Of a DNA stretch of 64,000 bases, positions 26,245-35,263 are shown piece by piece; positions within the stretch are counted from its first letter, which is position 1; each line of letters opens with the position of its first letter. The stretch spans positions 1-64,000 of the forward strand of contig JBGSYC010000138.1 of the NCBI GenBank assembly GCA_041751095.1. The letters run 5' to 3'. The notes beneath the pieces were generated by a model. The model was given only the letters and a program-made list of their open reading frames with translations, was not told where the DNA came from and made no database searches. A program made the translations under genes and the position numbers. The stretch comes from JADCRZ01 sp041751095. Its GTDB lineage: Bacteria > Bacteroidota > Bacteroidia > Chitinophagales > Chitinophagaceae.

Positions 26245-26595
26245 ATGAAAAGTATCGTTTTTTTAGCCTTTATGACCTTTGCTATTGCTTCGTGTGGTGA
26301 TAGCTCCGATGGTTCAACTACAAATTCTGATAGTACTATGGGAACTGGTACAGGTACATCTGGATCTGGTTCTGAATCGAATATGTCAGGCACAGGAATG
26401 GATACAAGTATGTCTGGTATCAGAACGGATACAAGCATGTCTGGGACCGGAACAGGTACAGGAGCCGGGGGCACTGGTACAGGGTCTCAAAGTGGTACAG
26501 GCACTGGTACCGGATCCGGCGGTACAGGCACTGGCACTGGTTCAGGTGGTACTGGTACCGGATCAGGTGGAACGGGCTCAGGTTCAGGCTTGTAA
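26245..26595 (+). CDS. Gly/Thr/Ser-rich repeat lipoprotein 2
   Basis: A 116-aa lipoprotein related in plan to the one at 25604. The signal peptide MKSIVFLAFMTFAIASC has its lipobox Cys at residue 17. A Ser/Thr/Asn-rich segment with two MDTSMSG-like repeats comes next, then a Gly-Thr-Ser tail with GTGTGSGG-type units. It is likely disordered and surface-exposed. The function is unknown. It has its own upstream AT-rich region and a terminator downstream. Confidence 0.8.
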   Translation: MKSIVFLAFMTFAIASCGDSSDGSTTNSDSTMGTGTGTSGSGSESNMSGTGMDTSMSGIRTDTSMSGTGTGTGAGGTGTGSQSGTGTGTGSGGTGTGTGSGGTGTGSGGTGSGSGL

Positions 26596-26656
26596 ATCAG
26601 CCCGGAAATTTTCCCGGTAACATACCGGTAACATAATTACGCGGTTTAATCCGCCG

Positions 26657-26691
26657 GGGATGAAATCCTTTAAGGGTGTCATCCCTTTTTT
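26657..26691 (+). terminator. Rho-independent terminator
   Basis: GGGATGA (26657-26663) pairs with TCATCCC (26679-26685), followed by TTTTTT. A smaller GCGG/CCGC hairpin lies just before it. It ends the second repeat lipoprotein gene. Confidence 0.75.
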
Positions 26692-26756
26692 ACATTAACG
26701 ACCCGATAATGTTATTCTGCAACATAATATTGATCAAAGGATTTAAGTTTAAATAT

Positions 26757-26933
26757 ATGAACTACATCATTGGTTTATTTCTGGTTGCAATTGGCATATC
26801 CTGCAATGCCCCGGAACAGAATTCCGCTGTCGGCAACAGCCAGGAATCAACTACTGTGAATTCAGATAATCAGGGCACCGAAAGCACAGCAGATACGGCA
26901 AACGCCAAAGCGGATTCTTTAGATCATCGGTAA
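26757..26933 (+). CDS. Small lipoprotein, 58 aa
   Basis: The signal peptide MNYIIGLFLVAIGISC has a lipobox Cys at residue 16, and a hydrophilic Asn/Ser/Thr/Ala-rich segment follows. It is the third small lipoprotein in a row, after the two Gly/Thr-rich ones. The ATG at 26757 is chosen because the upstream extension (from 26676) spoils the signal peptide. Function unknown. Confidence 0.6.
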   Translation: MNYIIGLFLVAIGISCNAPEQNSAVGNSQESTTVNSDNQGTESTADTANAKADSLDHR

Positions 26934-27223
26934 CGCCGGACAATCATTCTGCCGTAAATACACCTTTTACTTTCCGGAGTAAAGCAATAGCATCATCCGT
27001 CCACGCGTTTATCTTCAACTTCATCAGCATTATCCTACTTCAGACGTATCGGGAACCAGAAGCACAGTGCTAATACGCCAAATAATCATGGCACCATTTT
27101 TTATTTATAATAAGAGGACGCAGAATAGAATATCCGGCGGAGTTTTGAGACAAACCAGGGTACCGAATAGTGATGAATGGTTGGCTTGTAAGTGGATTTC
27201 AAAAACCTTTAAACTTTTTTATC

Positions 27224-28078
27224 ATGTTATGGCAGGGAAGGCAAGGTAGTTCTAATGTTGATGATCGCCGCGGCGTCTCCGGAGGCGGGCTTGTTGCCGG
27301 AGGTGGTATTATCGGCGTAATTGTATTATTGGTAAATTTTTTCATGGGAGGAGGTGATGTTTCACAACTTCCACAGGTACTTGATGGCAACCGGCCGCAA
27401 CAGGAAATGACTACTGAACAAAGTGCAGCCGAGGATCAAATGGCTCAGTTTGTTTCTGTGGTATTAAAAGATACTGAAGACGTTTGGGATAAAATATTTG
27501 CCGGTAAAGGAGAAGATTATCTTAAACCTACTCTTGTTATTTTCCGGAATTCAATACAATCCGGATGTGGAGGGGCAAGTTCCGCTTCCGGCCCGTTCTA
27601 TTGCCCTGCTGATCAGAAAGTATATATCGACCTTGCCTTTTACGAAGACTTGTCCAGGAGGTTCCAGGCGCCAGGCGATTTTGCCATGGCATATGTGATC
27701 GCTCATGAAGTTGGTCATCATATCCAATACTTAACGGGTGTAACGCAAAAGATGCAGCAGCTTCGCCAGCAGGTAAGTGAGAAAGAATACAACAGGTATT
27801 CGGTAATGCTGGAATTGCAGGCAGATTTCTACGCCGGTGTGTGGGCCCATCATGCACAAGAGATGAAAAATATCCTTGAACCAGGCGATATGGAAGAAGC
27901 GCTGAGAGCTGCTAACGCAATCGGTGATGATCGCTTGCAAAAACAATCGCAGGGCCATGTAGTGCCTGACGCATTTACGCATGGAACATCAGCACAACGG
28001 ATGTTCTGGTTCAGGAAAGGATTTGAAACCGGGGATTTAGACCAGGGAAATACATTTGCCGCACCGGATCTGCAATGA
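27224..28078 (+). CDS. Neutral zinc metallopeptidase (YpfJ family)
   Basis: A membrane-anchored putative metallopeptidase of about 284 aa. The start MLWQGRQGSSNVDDRRG has the DDRR motif typical of the family; one membrane span follows (GGGIIGVIVLLVNFFMG). The zinc helix is VIAHEVGHHIQYLTG, with a downstream ELQADFYAGVWAHH giving the third ligand, and CPADQKVYIDLAFYEDL precedes it. Substrates are not known for this family. I start at 27224 because this gives the family N-terminus. Confidence 0.93.
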   Translation: MLWQGRQGSSNVDDRRGVSGGGLVAGGGIIGVIVLLVNFFMGGGDVSQLPQVLDGNRPQQEMTTEQSAAEDQMAQFVSVVLKDTEDVWDKIFAGKGEDYLKPTLVIFRNSIQSGCGGASSASGPFYCPADQKVYIDLAFYEDLSRRFQAPGDFAMAYVIAHEVGHHIQYLTGVTQKMQQLRQQVSEKEYNRYSVMLELQADFYAGVWAHHAQEMKNILEPGDMEEALRAANAIGDDRLQKQSQGHVVPDAFTHGTSAQRMFWFRKGFETGDLDQGNTFAAPDLQ

Positions 28079-28214
28079 TCCATGAATTAACAAGATCTCT
28101 CATTGGGTGTTGTCGAAGCAACAAAAGGTAAATTCGAGACTTAATGCAATGATAAGAGGTTGATTTCTCTCCAGGTAAATTTGCCTGCTATTAAGGATCA
28201 AATATTTCTATTTG

Positions 28215-28991
28215 CTAAAAGAAGGGAAGCAACTTCAACTCATAGAATTCAAACAGGCACGCCGTCAGATTGAAGCAGAAATGAATCAAGACCCCATACC
28301 AGATCGTCTTCTCTTTATCTCGCACATTTCCAAGCCATATAGCAAACGGCATCAACCAGAAAAAAGAAATGAAGCTCATGTGAATGATTGCAAATAAGAA
28401 CGCGGCTATTAAGATGGCTTGCCGCTGATCAGCGAGCTTAAGCAGGCTATGAAGGATGAGTCCGCGGTAACTTAATTCTTCAAAAATGGCTGGGAACAAA
28501 GCCACCAGGGTCACCATCGCTACCCTCGGGTAATCGAGATGCATGAAAGTCCGGTAATAATAAACTTCCTGATCGAATATGCTGTTATTAACCCATTTAA
28601 CCAATACGTTAACTACGATGGCGAATAACACCGAGGCAACGGCGTAAACCAATGACTTGACTACCGAAAAACTTTTCCATTCAAAAAGAAACTTTACGTC
28701 TTTCCATAAGATAGCAATGAAAATCACCGTCACGGTGGCAAGAACAACCTCTGTAATAAATAACCATCTGAGGCCGCGGAAAAAGTCCAGGAAATTGACC
28801 AGGGTGCAGATGACGAGGTCAAGCGAGTAAAAGATCATTAGCACCTTTAACCATTTGTCCCTTTGAAGGTCTTCAAATTCTTCGTCTTCTATAGTTTGAA
28901 AGGAGCCGCAGTATCTGCAAGACACAGCATTTTCAGCAACGGAGCGTTCACATTGACTACATACTTTTGTGTAACGCGTTACTTCTTCCAT
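28215..28991 (-). CDS. CPBP family intramembrane metalloprotease with zinc ribbon
   Basis: A 258-aa protein with an N-terminal zinc ribbon (CSQCERSV and CRYCG) and a multi-span CAAX protease/bacteriocin-processing (ABI) domain. The glutamate motif is FEELSYRGLI and the histidine motif is FLFAIIHMSFISFF. In bacteria these enzymes process bacteriocins or regulate signalling proteins; the target here is unknown. The gene lies upstream of nothing obvious and is followed on the same strand by no close gene. Confidence 0.88.
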   Translation of the reverse strand: MEEVTRYTKVCSQCERSVAENAVSCRYCGSFQTIEDEEFEDLQRDKWLKVLMIFYSLDLVICTLVNFLDFFRGLRWLFITEVVLATVTVIFIAILWKDVKFLFEWKSFSVVKSLVYAVASVLFAIVVNVLVKWVNNSIFDQEVYYYRTFMHLDYPRVAMVTLVALFPAIFEELSYRGLILHSLLKLADQRQAILIAAFLFAIIHMSFISFFWLMPFAIWLGNVRDKEKTIWYGVLIHFCFNLTACLFEFYELKLLPFF

Positions 28992-29013
28992 TTACTTACA
29001 TTAATCTGCTGTG

Positions 29014-29637
29014 TTACATGGCCGGCAAAATGCCCCTTTGCTTTAGTTCGTGCTTTAGTTGCTGTGGCGATTGGAAATGAATTCCTTCTATCCCTACAGC
29101 TTCAGCCCCTTTGATATTCCGCAGGCTATCGTCGATAAAAATCGCACCGGCCGGGTTTATATCAAACCGATTAAGCAATATCTGGTAAATTTCAGGGAAA
29201 GGCTTCCTCGTTCTTTCTTCGCCACTCATTACAATTCCATCAAACCAGCGCAGGAAATCATAACGTTTGAGCGCCACCGGGAAAGTTTCCGCACTCCAGT
29301 TTGTGAGTGCATAGAACATGTATTTGTTTGCTTCCTTTAAAGATTTAAATATTTCTACCGTTTCTGTGATAGGGCCTCCCAGCATCTCCTCCCACCTTCC
29401 ATAGTAAGCCCTGATTTCGTTTTCGAATTCCGGATATTTGTGTACCAACTCCTCCGTAGCCTCGTTTAAAGACCGCCCCGCATCCTGGTTTTCATTCCAT
29501 TCGCTTGTGCAAATGGTCTTAAAAAACCATTCAATCTTTTCTTCGCTGTCAAAAACGTTACGGTATACGTAACGTGGATTCCAGTCGATCAGTACACCTC
29601 CCAGATCAAAAATAATGGTTGATTTATTTGTATTCAT
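29014..29637 (-). CDS. HAD family hydrolase (subfamily IA)
   Basis: A 207-aa haloacid dehalogenase-type phosphatase. The nucleophile motif is IIFDLGGVLIDWNP (Asp11), motif II is ALTNWS, the lysine is in RTRKPFPEIYQIL, and the acidic pair is IFIDDSLRN. The second Asp of the usual DxD is replaced by Gly, as in YihX-like members, so phosphatase or phosphonatase-type activity on a small sugar phosphate is possible. The substrate is not determinable. It is 22 bases from the CPBP gene, so the two are likely co-transcribed. Confidence 0.92.
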   Translation of the reverse strand: MNTNKSTIIFDLGGVLIDWNPRYVYRNVFDSEEKIEWFFKTICTSEWNENQDAGRSLNEATEELVHKYPEFENEIRAYYGRWEEMLGGPITETVEIFKSLKEANKYMFYALTNWSAETFPVALKRYDFLRWFDGIVMSGEERTRKPFPEIYQILLNRFDINPAGAIFIDDSLRNIKGAEAVGIEGIHFQSPQQLKHELKQRGILPAM

Positions 29638-29883
29638 ATATTGCCGGTAATCAGGAATAATTTACGAACAGCATTCATCAGAAATATCTGTTTTGGTAAA
29701 GATAGTATCAGTACAAATGATAGCGCAACAGCAGGAGCTATTTTTTAGCGCCAATGAGATATGCCCGTTCGGCAAGGTCCTCAATCGTTCAAAACCTTGT
29801 TCATATACCCCTGGGCGCCGGATAAAAAAAAGGCGGCGAACCTGATCCTCCATTGTGATCGCCTGCAGGCCGTTGAGCAATGT
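29638..29883. other. Intergenic stretch with possible remnant
   Basis: About 245 bases. On the minus strand a fragment reading MEDQVRRLFFIRRPG continues in one frame, and EDLAERAYLIGAKK ends at a stop in another frame. This could be a small frameshifted gene, but nothing in it is recognised. Confidence 0.3.
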
Positions 29884-30615
29884 TCACTTATTTTTCTCAA
29901 GTAACCACCAACGCCGTTCGCGTTTTTGGAAGTTATGGTTTTTACTGATGTAGGTTGAGATATGATTCATTGCTTCATCGATATCATCCGTCAGCAACAC
30001 CAGGTTCATGTCTTCCTTACTAATCGTTCCCTGAACAGCCATGAATTTAATAAATTCAATAAGGGGTTGAAAAAACTCTTTCCCATATAGAACAATAGGA
30101 AACTGGGTAACGGTCTTCGTCTGGATAAGCGTAATGGTTTCAAAGAATTCATCCATCGTTCCAAAACCGCCAGGCATGATAATAAAAGAATATGAATACT
30201 TCGCCAACATTACCTTTCTTACAAAAAAATGTTCGAACGTTATTGATTTGTTGAGGTAAGGATTAGATTTCTGTTCAAAAGGCAACCGTATATTACAACC
30301 TACCGAATAACCACCGTTCTCGTAAGCGCCCCTGTTTGCCGCTTCCATTATACCCGGTCCACCACCGGTCATGGTAGTAAAACCAGCCGCAGCAATACGT
30401 TTACCAAATTCCATCGCCGCAACGTAATAACGGTGATCCCCGGTAAACCTTGCAGAACCAAACACGGTAATGCAAGGTCCTACAAAATGGAGCGACCTGA
30501 AACCTTTGATCAGCTGCCGGAAGACGCGCCATGCAAAATTAAGTTCAAACGGCCGGCTATGCGGCCCATCAAGATACGCGTGTTCTTTTGGAGTAATTCT
30601 TGTCTGTTTGCCCAT
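29884..30615 (-). CDS. LOG family protein (TIGR00730)
   Basis: A 243-aa Rossmann-fold protein of the LOG group. Nucleotide-binding motifs are TMTGGGPGIMEAANRGA (about 99-115) and MPGGFGTMDEFFE, the signature of cytokinin riboside 5'-monophosphate phosphoribohydrolases, once annotated as lysine decarboxylases. Such enzymes remove the base from nucleoside monophosphates; in bacteria the usual role is purine nucleotide turnover. Length and motifs are complete. It stands alone on the minus strand. Confidence 0.93.
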   Translation of the reverse strand: MGKQTRITPKEHAYLDGPHSRPFELNFAWRVFRQLIKGFRSLHFVGPCITVFGSARFTGDHRYYVAAMEFGKRIAAAGFTTMTGGGPGIMEAANRGAYENGGYSVGCNIRLPFEQKSNPYLNKSITFEHFFVRKVMLAKYSYSFIIMPGGFGTMDEFFETITLIQTKTVTQFPIVLYGKEFFQPLIEFIKFMAVQGTISKEDMNLVLLTDDIDEAMNHISTYISKNHNFQKRERRWWLLEKNK

Positions 30616-30740
30616 ATTGCTAAGGTAAACATACGCGGTTATTAATCAGGGCTGCGGATATTCTTTCTGTTTATTGCGGATATACCTCAGTTTGATATAT
30701 TTTCAAGTTCTAATTGCAAGGACACAAAACAGTGAAGCGT

Positions 30741-32531
30741 ATGAGTGACCATAAAAAAAGAATTTTACCGGTTGTGATCCTGCTTTCCCTGTCTATCGTT
30801 ACACTGTTATACTGGTGGGGCTATCAAAACCCGGTCTACGGAATGGATGAGGCCAATACCTATTTTGTTTACATGAGAAATCTGGCAGAGGGGCACGGCT
30901 TTGTGTGGATCAAAGGAGGAGAAAGGGTAGAGGGGTTTTCGTCTTTGCTCTGGACGCTGACGGGGGCGCTGTGTTACAAGATCTCTGCAGTTCATTTACC
31001 GCTGTTATTAAGAGGCGTTGCTTCTATTCTCACTTTTCTTACGATATACAGCGTGATACTGTTCTCCCGAAAGCTAAATAACAGCGAACATAAAACCATC
31101 ACTATAACGGACATCGTTATCCTTTTTTTATTGTCCTCTTCCATCGGATTTATTGAATGGATGATCTTCAGCCTGATGGAAGTTGCATTATGGACATTCT
31201 TACTGATACAAATCACTTTACAACTGTGCAGGTATTACATCGATCGTAAAATAAACATTCTGCGTTTCAGCATGATCCTTATCCTGCTAAACCTGGCCAG
31301 GCCGGAAAGCATCGCGTACAATGTGTTGTTTATTCTCATTCTGACACTTATTCTCTATATTGATAACGGCAGAAAGCTGGCTATCAGGAAAATTCTTCTC
31401 CCGGTGCTGGCGCATCTTGTCACCATCGTTTCACTTGCAATATGGCGCCTTACCTATTTCGGATACCCGCTTCCCAATACGTTTTATGCAAAAATCTCAT
31501 TTTCGGTAAAAGACAATATCGTCAGCGGGCTGCAATACCTGCTGACCTTCTTTTACTCTTACCCGCTTGCCGCCTTCATAACGGCTATCCTGTTCTTCTT
31601 TGGTATTTTCCTCATTCTGAAATTAAAGAACGGCAAAGTGAGGTCTGAACTTACAAGCAAGGAGAAGAGCCAGGCCATCCTCCTTACCGTTATCTTTTGT
31701 GGCCTTGCACTTCCAGTTGCAGCGGGGGGCGATCATTTTCAACACAGCCGCCTTTATCAGCCTTTAATTCCATTGATGTACCTGTCAGTAACGCATCAGT
31801 ATTTATGGAAACATTACTGGACATCAATTATTCAAAGAAAGAGATGGGCGGTAGTGCAGTTGATGATCGCGTTTATATTTGCAGCTTTCTGTATTTCAAA
31901 ATCACGGATATCTGACTTCGGGGCTGCCCCGAATCAAAATGTGCAAAATCGCGTTATCCAGGATTTTAAAACGGCTGAAATCGGCCGGAATATAGGTTTC
32001 AAACTAAACAGGGTATTTAAGCCATGTATAAATTACCCCTCTGTGGGCACCCTTGCTTCAGGAGGTATGGGCTACGTGTATGCCGGTAAAACCATAGACC
32101 TTTCGGGCAGTAACAACAAAGTAATGGCGCACGCAACAACGGTAAAGACGGGCTTTAAAAACCATGCGGCATTTGATCGAAAAGGCTTCTGGGTGTTAAT
32201 GCCCGATATGGTCGGCACGTTTTGGGGAGCTGAGATTTTGACAGATACCTCAGGTTTTATATTGCCTGAAAATACACCCGATTTCAGGGAAACGGATTTC
32301 ATATATCTCTGCTTCAAAGGGATCTTTGACGACAGGGCCTTCAGAGAAATGTATTTCCCCGCTTTGGTAAGAAACCGAAAACTAGATTATTTTGTATTTG
32401 CTTATTATAAGGACACTTTTCTGCACTCCTTAGACAGTACCTCCTTTGATGTAATCCTGCCTGAAAGAAAATTCAACTCCAAATTAAAGGGGTTTACACC
32501 CCCAATAAAGCTGAACACACCAGGTAAATGA
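30741..32531 (+). CDS. Multi-span GT-C-like membrane protein
   Basis: About 596 aa with at least nine membrane segments. The N-terminal loop (YGMDEANTYFVYMRN, then GHGFVWIKGGERVEGFSS) matches the first periplasmic loop of GT-C glycosyltransferase-like proteins related to ZomB and AftB, where an acidic residue serves in catalysis; the later YFGYPLPNTFYAK is also typical. The C-terminal part is a soluble domain. Lipid-linked sugar transfer to a surface polymer or protein is the likely activity, from family knowledge only. I use the ATG at 30741; an in-frame TTG lies at 30714. Confidence 0.75.
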   Translation: MSDHKKRILPVVILLSLSIVTLLYWWGYQNPVYGMDEANTYFVYMRNLAEGHGFVWIKGGERVEGFSSLLWTLTGALCYKISAVHLPLLLRGVASILTFLTIYSVILFSRKLNNSEHKTITITDIVILFLLSSSIGFIEWMIFSLMEVALWTFLLIQITLQLCRYYIDRKINILRFSMILILLNLARPESIAYNVLFILILTLILYIDNGRKLAIRKILLPVLAHLVTIVSLAIWRLTYFGYPLPNTFYAKISFSVKDNIVSGLQYLLTFFYSYPLAAFITAILFFFGIFLILKLKNGKVRSELTSKEKSQAILLTVIFCGLALPVAAGGDHFQHSRLYQPLIPLMYLSVTHQYLWKHYWTSIIQRKRWAVVQLMIAFIFAAFCISKSRISDFGAAPNQNVQNRVIQDFKTAEIGRNIGFKLNRVFKPCINYPSVGTLASGGMGYVYAGKTIDLSGSNNKVMAHATTVKTGFKNHAAFDRKGFWVLMPDMVGTFWGAEILTDTSGFILPENTPDFRETDFIYLCFKGIFDDRAFREMYFPALVRNRKLDYFVFAYYKDTFLHSLDSTSFDVILPERKFNSKLKGFTPPIKLNTPGK

Positions 32532-32540
32532 AATCATCAA

Positions 32541-32807
32541 CTTAACCAACGGTTCAAAAGAGCGTGGATGGACAAGTTCTTTGAAACCGGGTTAGTAGAT
32601 TCATTCAGGCATATAAATAAGGATCCTCATCAGTATACCTGGTGGAGCCAGTATTTTCCAGGTGTGCGGTTAAATAATAAAGGCTGGCGTATTGATTACA
32701 TCAATGTAACAAAAAATTTAACAAATGCGATCAAAGATGCCCGGATAATGCCTGATGTAAAACATAGCGACCATTGCCCCGTATATCTTGAGTTGGAGAC
32801 AGCTTAA
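32541..32807 (+). pseudogene. C-terminal fragment of exonuclease III
   Basis: About 85 codons with the end of an ExoIII/APE-type exonuclease: FKRAWMDKFFETGLVDSF, then PHQYTWWSQYFPGVR, NNKGWRIDYINVT and the final KHSDHCPVYLELE with the catalytic Asp-His. The N-terminal two thirds, with the metal-binding Asn and Glu, are absent, and an in-frame stop lies just upstream. It is a gene remnant downstream of the GT-C gene. Confidence 0.75.
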
Positions 32808-32852
32808 ATGGCCAGGGATAAACCACTCTGAAGCAACTATATTGAGGGGGCC

Positions 32853-32912
32853 AACCTATAAGGTTCGAGTAGTTTAAACATCAAAGCCCCGGCAACCCAA
32901 ACCTTATAGGTT
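32853..32912. repeat. Inverted repeat of 13-bp near-palindromes
   Basis: AACCTATAAGGTT (32853-32865) and AACCTTATAGGTT (32900-32912) are perfect reverse complements, each also nearly self-palindromic, separated by 34 bases. This looks like a REP- or MITE-like element placed between two gene remnants. Confidence 0.5.
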
Positions 32913-32942
32913 TGACGCTGGGGAAAAGGCCAGTGAATATCT

Positions 32943-33395
32943 TTGGAGTACATACCCATCACCCTTAATACGCGCCAAATGGAAGAGTTAAGCTTTGCGC
33001 TTTCTGTTGTTGTTTTCAACCTCGCTGCGTCATCTGGGCTGTTCAGCAAAAAGAAGATTGATAATAACATTTTTTACCTGCTTATCGCTATTACGTTGAG
33101 TTTTGTGTCGCTGACAGCACCTACCCAGCTGATTGGCCACAACATAACATTGTTCTGGCCGTTTGAAGCCGTACTGCTTTACAGGCTTTACCAAAAGCCG
33201 AATATTCGTATCATAGGGCTGGCGTCCCTGATTGTACAGACGGCAATGATGATCAGCCTGTTAATTGACTGGTTCAACGTTTACGGATCACTTAGCTTGC
33301 CCCTTCCCGTTATAATAATTAAAGGCTTAATAACAACCATCTTTGCGGCGGCCGCTACCTGCCTTTTATTTATTTTGAAGAGAGATTTTCTTTAG
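32943..33395 (+). pseudogene. C-terminal remnant of a DUF2339 membrane protein
   Basis: About 150 codons with four or five membrane segments (FYLLIAITLSFVSLTAPTQL, IIGLASLIVQTAMMISLLID). The segment QMEELSFALSVVVFNLAASSG and the TLFWPFEAVLLYRLYQK block match the last part of DUF2339 proteins, which normally exceed 700 residues. The N-terminal bulk is missing. The decayed DUF3999 sequence right after it supports the call, since the two families usually sit side by side. Confidence 0.65.
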
Positions 33396-33945
33396 CCTGT
33401 TGCCAGGCGCAGTCTTTATTTTCGCATACGTCGGATCTACCGCCAATATCCAAAGCCGGTTTTTATAAATTGTTCTTTCTCCTGCCATTGTCGCCTGGTG
33501 TATGGGAGACCTGCCTGACATCCGGATTTTTGATGAGCATTCAAAGCAGGTGCCTTTTATTTTGAAATCTGACCAGCAGGGTTTCCACGAGAACAACTTT
33601 ATAGAATTGCCGGTTCTTTCTGTAAAAAAGTAAGCTGACGGATCGTACTATAAGTGATATCTACCTGATCATTAAGAATACTGAGGCAAACCGGACGGCT
33701 CTCCTTGGTGGAAGTGATGATACAACGCACTGGTTTGTTATCAAAGAGAATATTTTATTAAATAACTCTTTGATGCCGGCACAGACCGGTTCATACCGGC
33801 GCTTACATTTCCCGGAAGCTCGTATAAATATTTTGAGATCATCATGACAGGAAAAGATCTGCTTCCTGTAAATATTATTAAGGCAGGCAGATATCAAAAC
33901 AGGTTCCCTTGTTTTACTTTTGGCACTCACTTTTAAAATGACCAG
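33396..33945 (+). pseudogene. Decayed DUF3999 gene
   Basis: Three frames together spell parts of a DUF3999 protein: GDLPDIRIFDEHSKQVPFIL at about 33510 (then FHENNFIELPVLS), ISDIYLIIKNTEANRTALLG at about 33651, and KDLLPVNIIKAGRYQN at about 33858. Stops and frameshifts separate them. The product is normally an envelope protein with an N-terminal beta-sandwich. The gene is clearly dead. Confidence 0.6.
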
Positions 33946-33993
33946 GGAGATAAACAGGAATGAAAGCAGGTAGTAAACACTTAAAACGGCGGC

Positions 33994-34308
33994 ATGATCA
34001 TATATAATATCACTTTCAAGGTGGATTGGTCAATACATGATGATTGGTTATCGTGGCTCATCGATATACATATTCCGGGTATGCTGGATACGGGATTGTT
34101 CTATAAGCACCAATTGGTGAGATTATTAGATGTAGAGGAGTCAGACGGACCTACTTACGCTGTTCAATATTATTTGTTAACCTTACGGAGTTACCATGAT
34201 TTCATGCAACATCAACTGGCTTTAAAACGCCGGGAAGCGCGTGAAAAATGGGGCGATAAATTTGTAGAATTCAGCACCCTGATGGAGGTGGTACACAATG
34301 GTGAATGA
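33994..34308 (+). CDS. DUF4286 family protein
   Basis: A 104-aa cytoplasmic protein of the DUF4286 family. The sequence starts IIYNITFKVDWSIHDDWLSW, has a middle YAVQYYLLTLRSYHDFMQ and ends with EKWGDKFVEFSTLMEVV; the alternating strands and Trp-Gly-Asp pattern suggest a dimeric alpha/beta barrel (ferredoxin-like) fold. The function is unknown; the family is frequent in Bacteroidota. The gene lies alone between the dead DUF3999 region and HU. Confidence 0.9.
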   Translation: MIIYNITFKVDWSIHDDWLSWLIDIHIPGMLDTGLFYKHQLVRLLDVEESDGPTYAVQYYLLTLRSYHDFMQHQLALKRREAREKWGDKFVEFSTLMEVVHNGE

Positions 34309-34528
34309 ACCGGTGATTTACGGTAAAATAAACAGGGTAGGGCAAATTTATCATAAGTGATATCTGTATGAAATTTGGCCTATTTACCATTTAAAACCTG
34401 CAAGAGCTGGCATTCCGGAAAAACCAACATACCATAGCTGCTGTCATCCTGCGAGTTGAACCCAGCTAAAATCCTTGCTGCACGCGGACTTGAAGGAATT
34501 TTGAAATTCTACGGATTTCCAAAAAAGT

Positions 34529-34558
34529 TTTGTTCGTTACAAAAAGCGTCTATATTTG
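34529..34558 (+). promoter_or_regulatory. Promoter of the HU gene (-33 TTTG, -7 TATATTTG)
   Basis: TTTG at 34529-34532 and TATATTTG at 34551-34558 are 18 bases apart, a textbook fit to the Bacteroidota primary sigma promoter. The HU start codon lies 25 bases downstream. Confidence 0.75.
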
Positions 34559-34583
34559 TCCTGATAAATAAAAATACTTCACT

Positions 34584-34853
34584 ATGAACAAATCTGAATT
34601 AATTGCAAAGATTGCCGATGATGCCGGCGTTACCAAAACGCAGGCTAACGCTTCTTTGGATTCTTTCGTTGAAGCAGTTGGTAAAACTTTAAAGGGCGGC
34701 GGTAAGGTTACCCTGGTCGGGTTCGGAACATTTTCTGTTTCCAAGAGAGCTGCACGCAACGGCCGTAATCCTCAGACAGGCGCTGTTATAAAAATTAAAG
34801 CTAGAAAAGTAGCTAAATTTAAAGCAGGTAAAGAACTGTCTGCAAGATTATAA
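34584..34853 (+). CDS. HU family DNA-binding protein
   Basis: An 89-aa nucleoid protein of the HU/IHF family. NKSELIAKIADDAGVTKTQA forms the helical dimer body, followed by VTLVGFGTFSVSKRAARNGR with the strand leading to the DNA-bending arm, RNPQTGAVIKIKARKV at the arm (Asn-Pro intercalation residues), and a final KFKAGKELSARL. Full length, own promoter and terminator. Confidence 0.97.
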   Translation: MNKSELIAKIADDAGVTKTQANASLDSFVEAVGKTLKGGGKVTLVGFGTFSVSKRAARNGRNPQTGAVIKIKARKVAKFKAGKELSARL

Positions 34854-34868
34854 TACTCCTACCGCATG

Positions 34869-34903
34869 AAGCAAGAAGCATAACTATGTTTCTTGCTTTT
34901 TCA
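34869..34903 (+). terminator. Rho-independent terminator of the HU gene
   Basis: AAGCAAGAA (34869-34877) pairs with TTCTTGCTT (34890-34898), followed by T residues. Confidence 0.8.
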
Positions 34904-35001
34904 TTAGGGTTTGCCGGGAACAAATGATTCCCGGGATTGTAGTAAAAATGATGCACTTTTGCATCTTGTTTTAGTTTGAAGTATTTAAATCAAAGACTCA
35001 T

Positions 35002-35124
35002 ATGGGAAGAGGCGATAAAAAAACAAAAAAAGGAAAAATTTTTAAAGGATCTTTTGGAAAATCAAGACCTGCGCGTCCGGCTGTTGCTAAAAAGAAGGAA
35101 GCGATAAAAGAACAAACAGCTTAG
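35002..35124 (+). CDS. 30S ribosomal protein bTHX (S31)
   Basis: A 40-codon gene: MGRGDKKTKKGKIFKGSFGK, then SRPARP and a basic tail. This is the signature of the small ribosomal protein THX, first known from Thermus and present in Bacteroidota. It sits in a cavity at the top of the 30S head and stabilises rRNA packing. The gene is too short for default ORF calls. It follows HU with its own upstream region. Confidence 0.9.
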   Translation: MGRGDKKTKKGKIFKGSFGKSRPARPAVAKKKEAIKEQTA

Positions 35125-35263
35125 TAAGCTCAACTCAAATCGAGGTTTTCGACTTGAGATTGGATTGATATTTAGCAGATTTCCGTACTTGTTGCCTTAT
35201 TTCAGTTGTAGAATAGGCATTAACTGAAGGATCCAGGCTAATCCAACATCTCTCTATTCTCTC

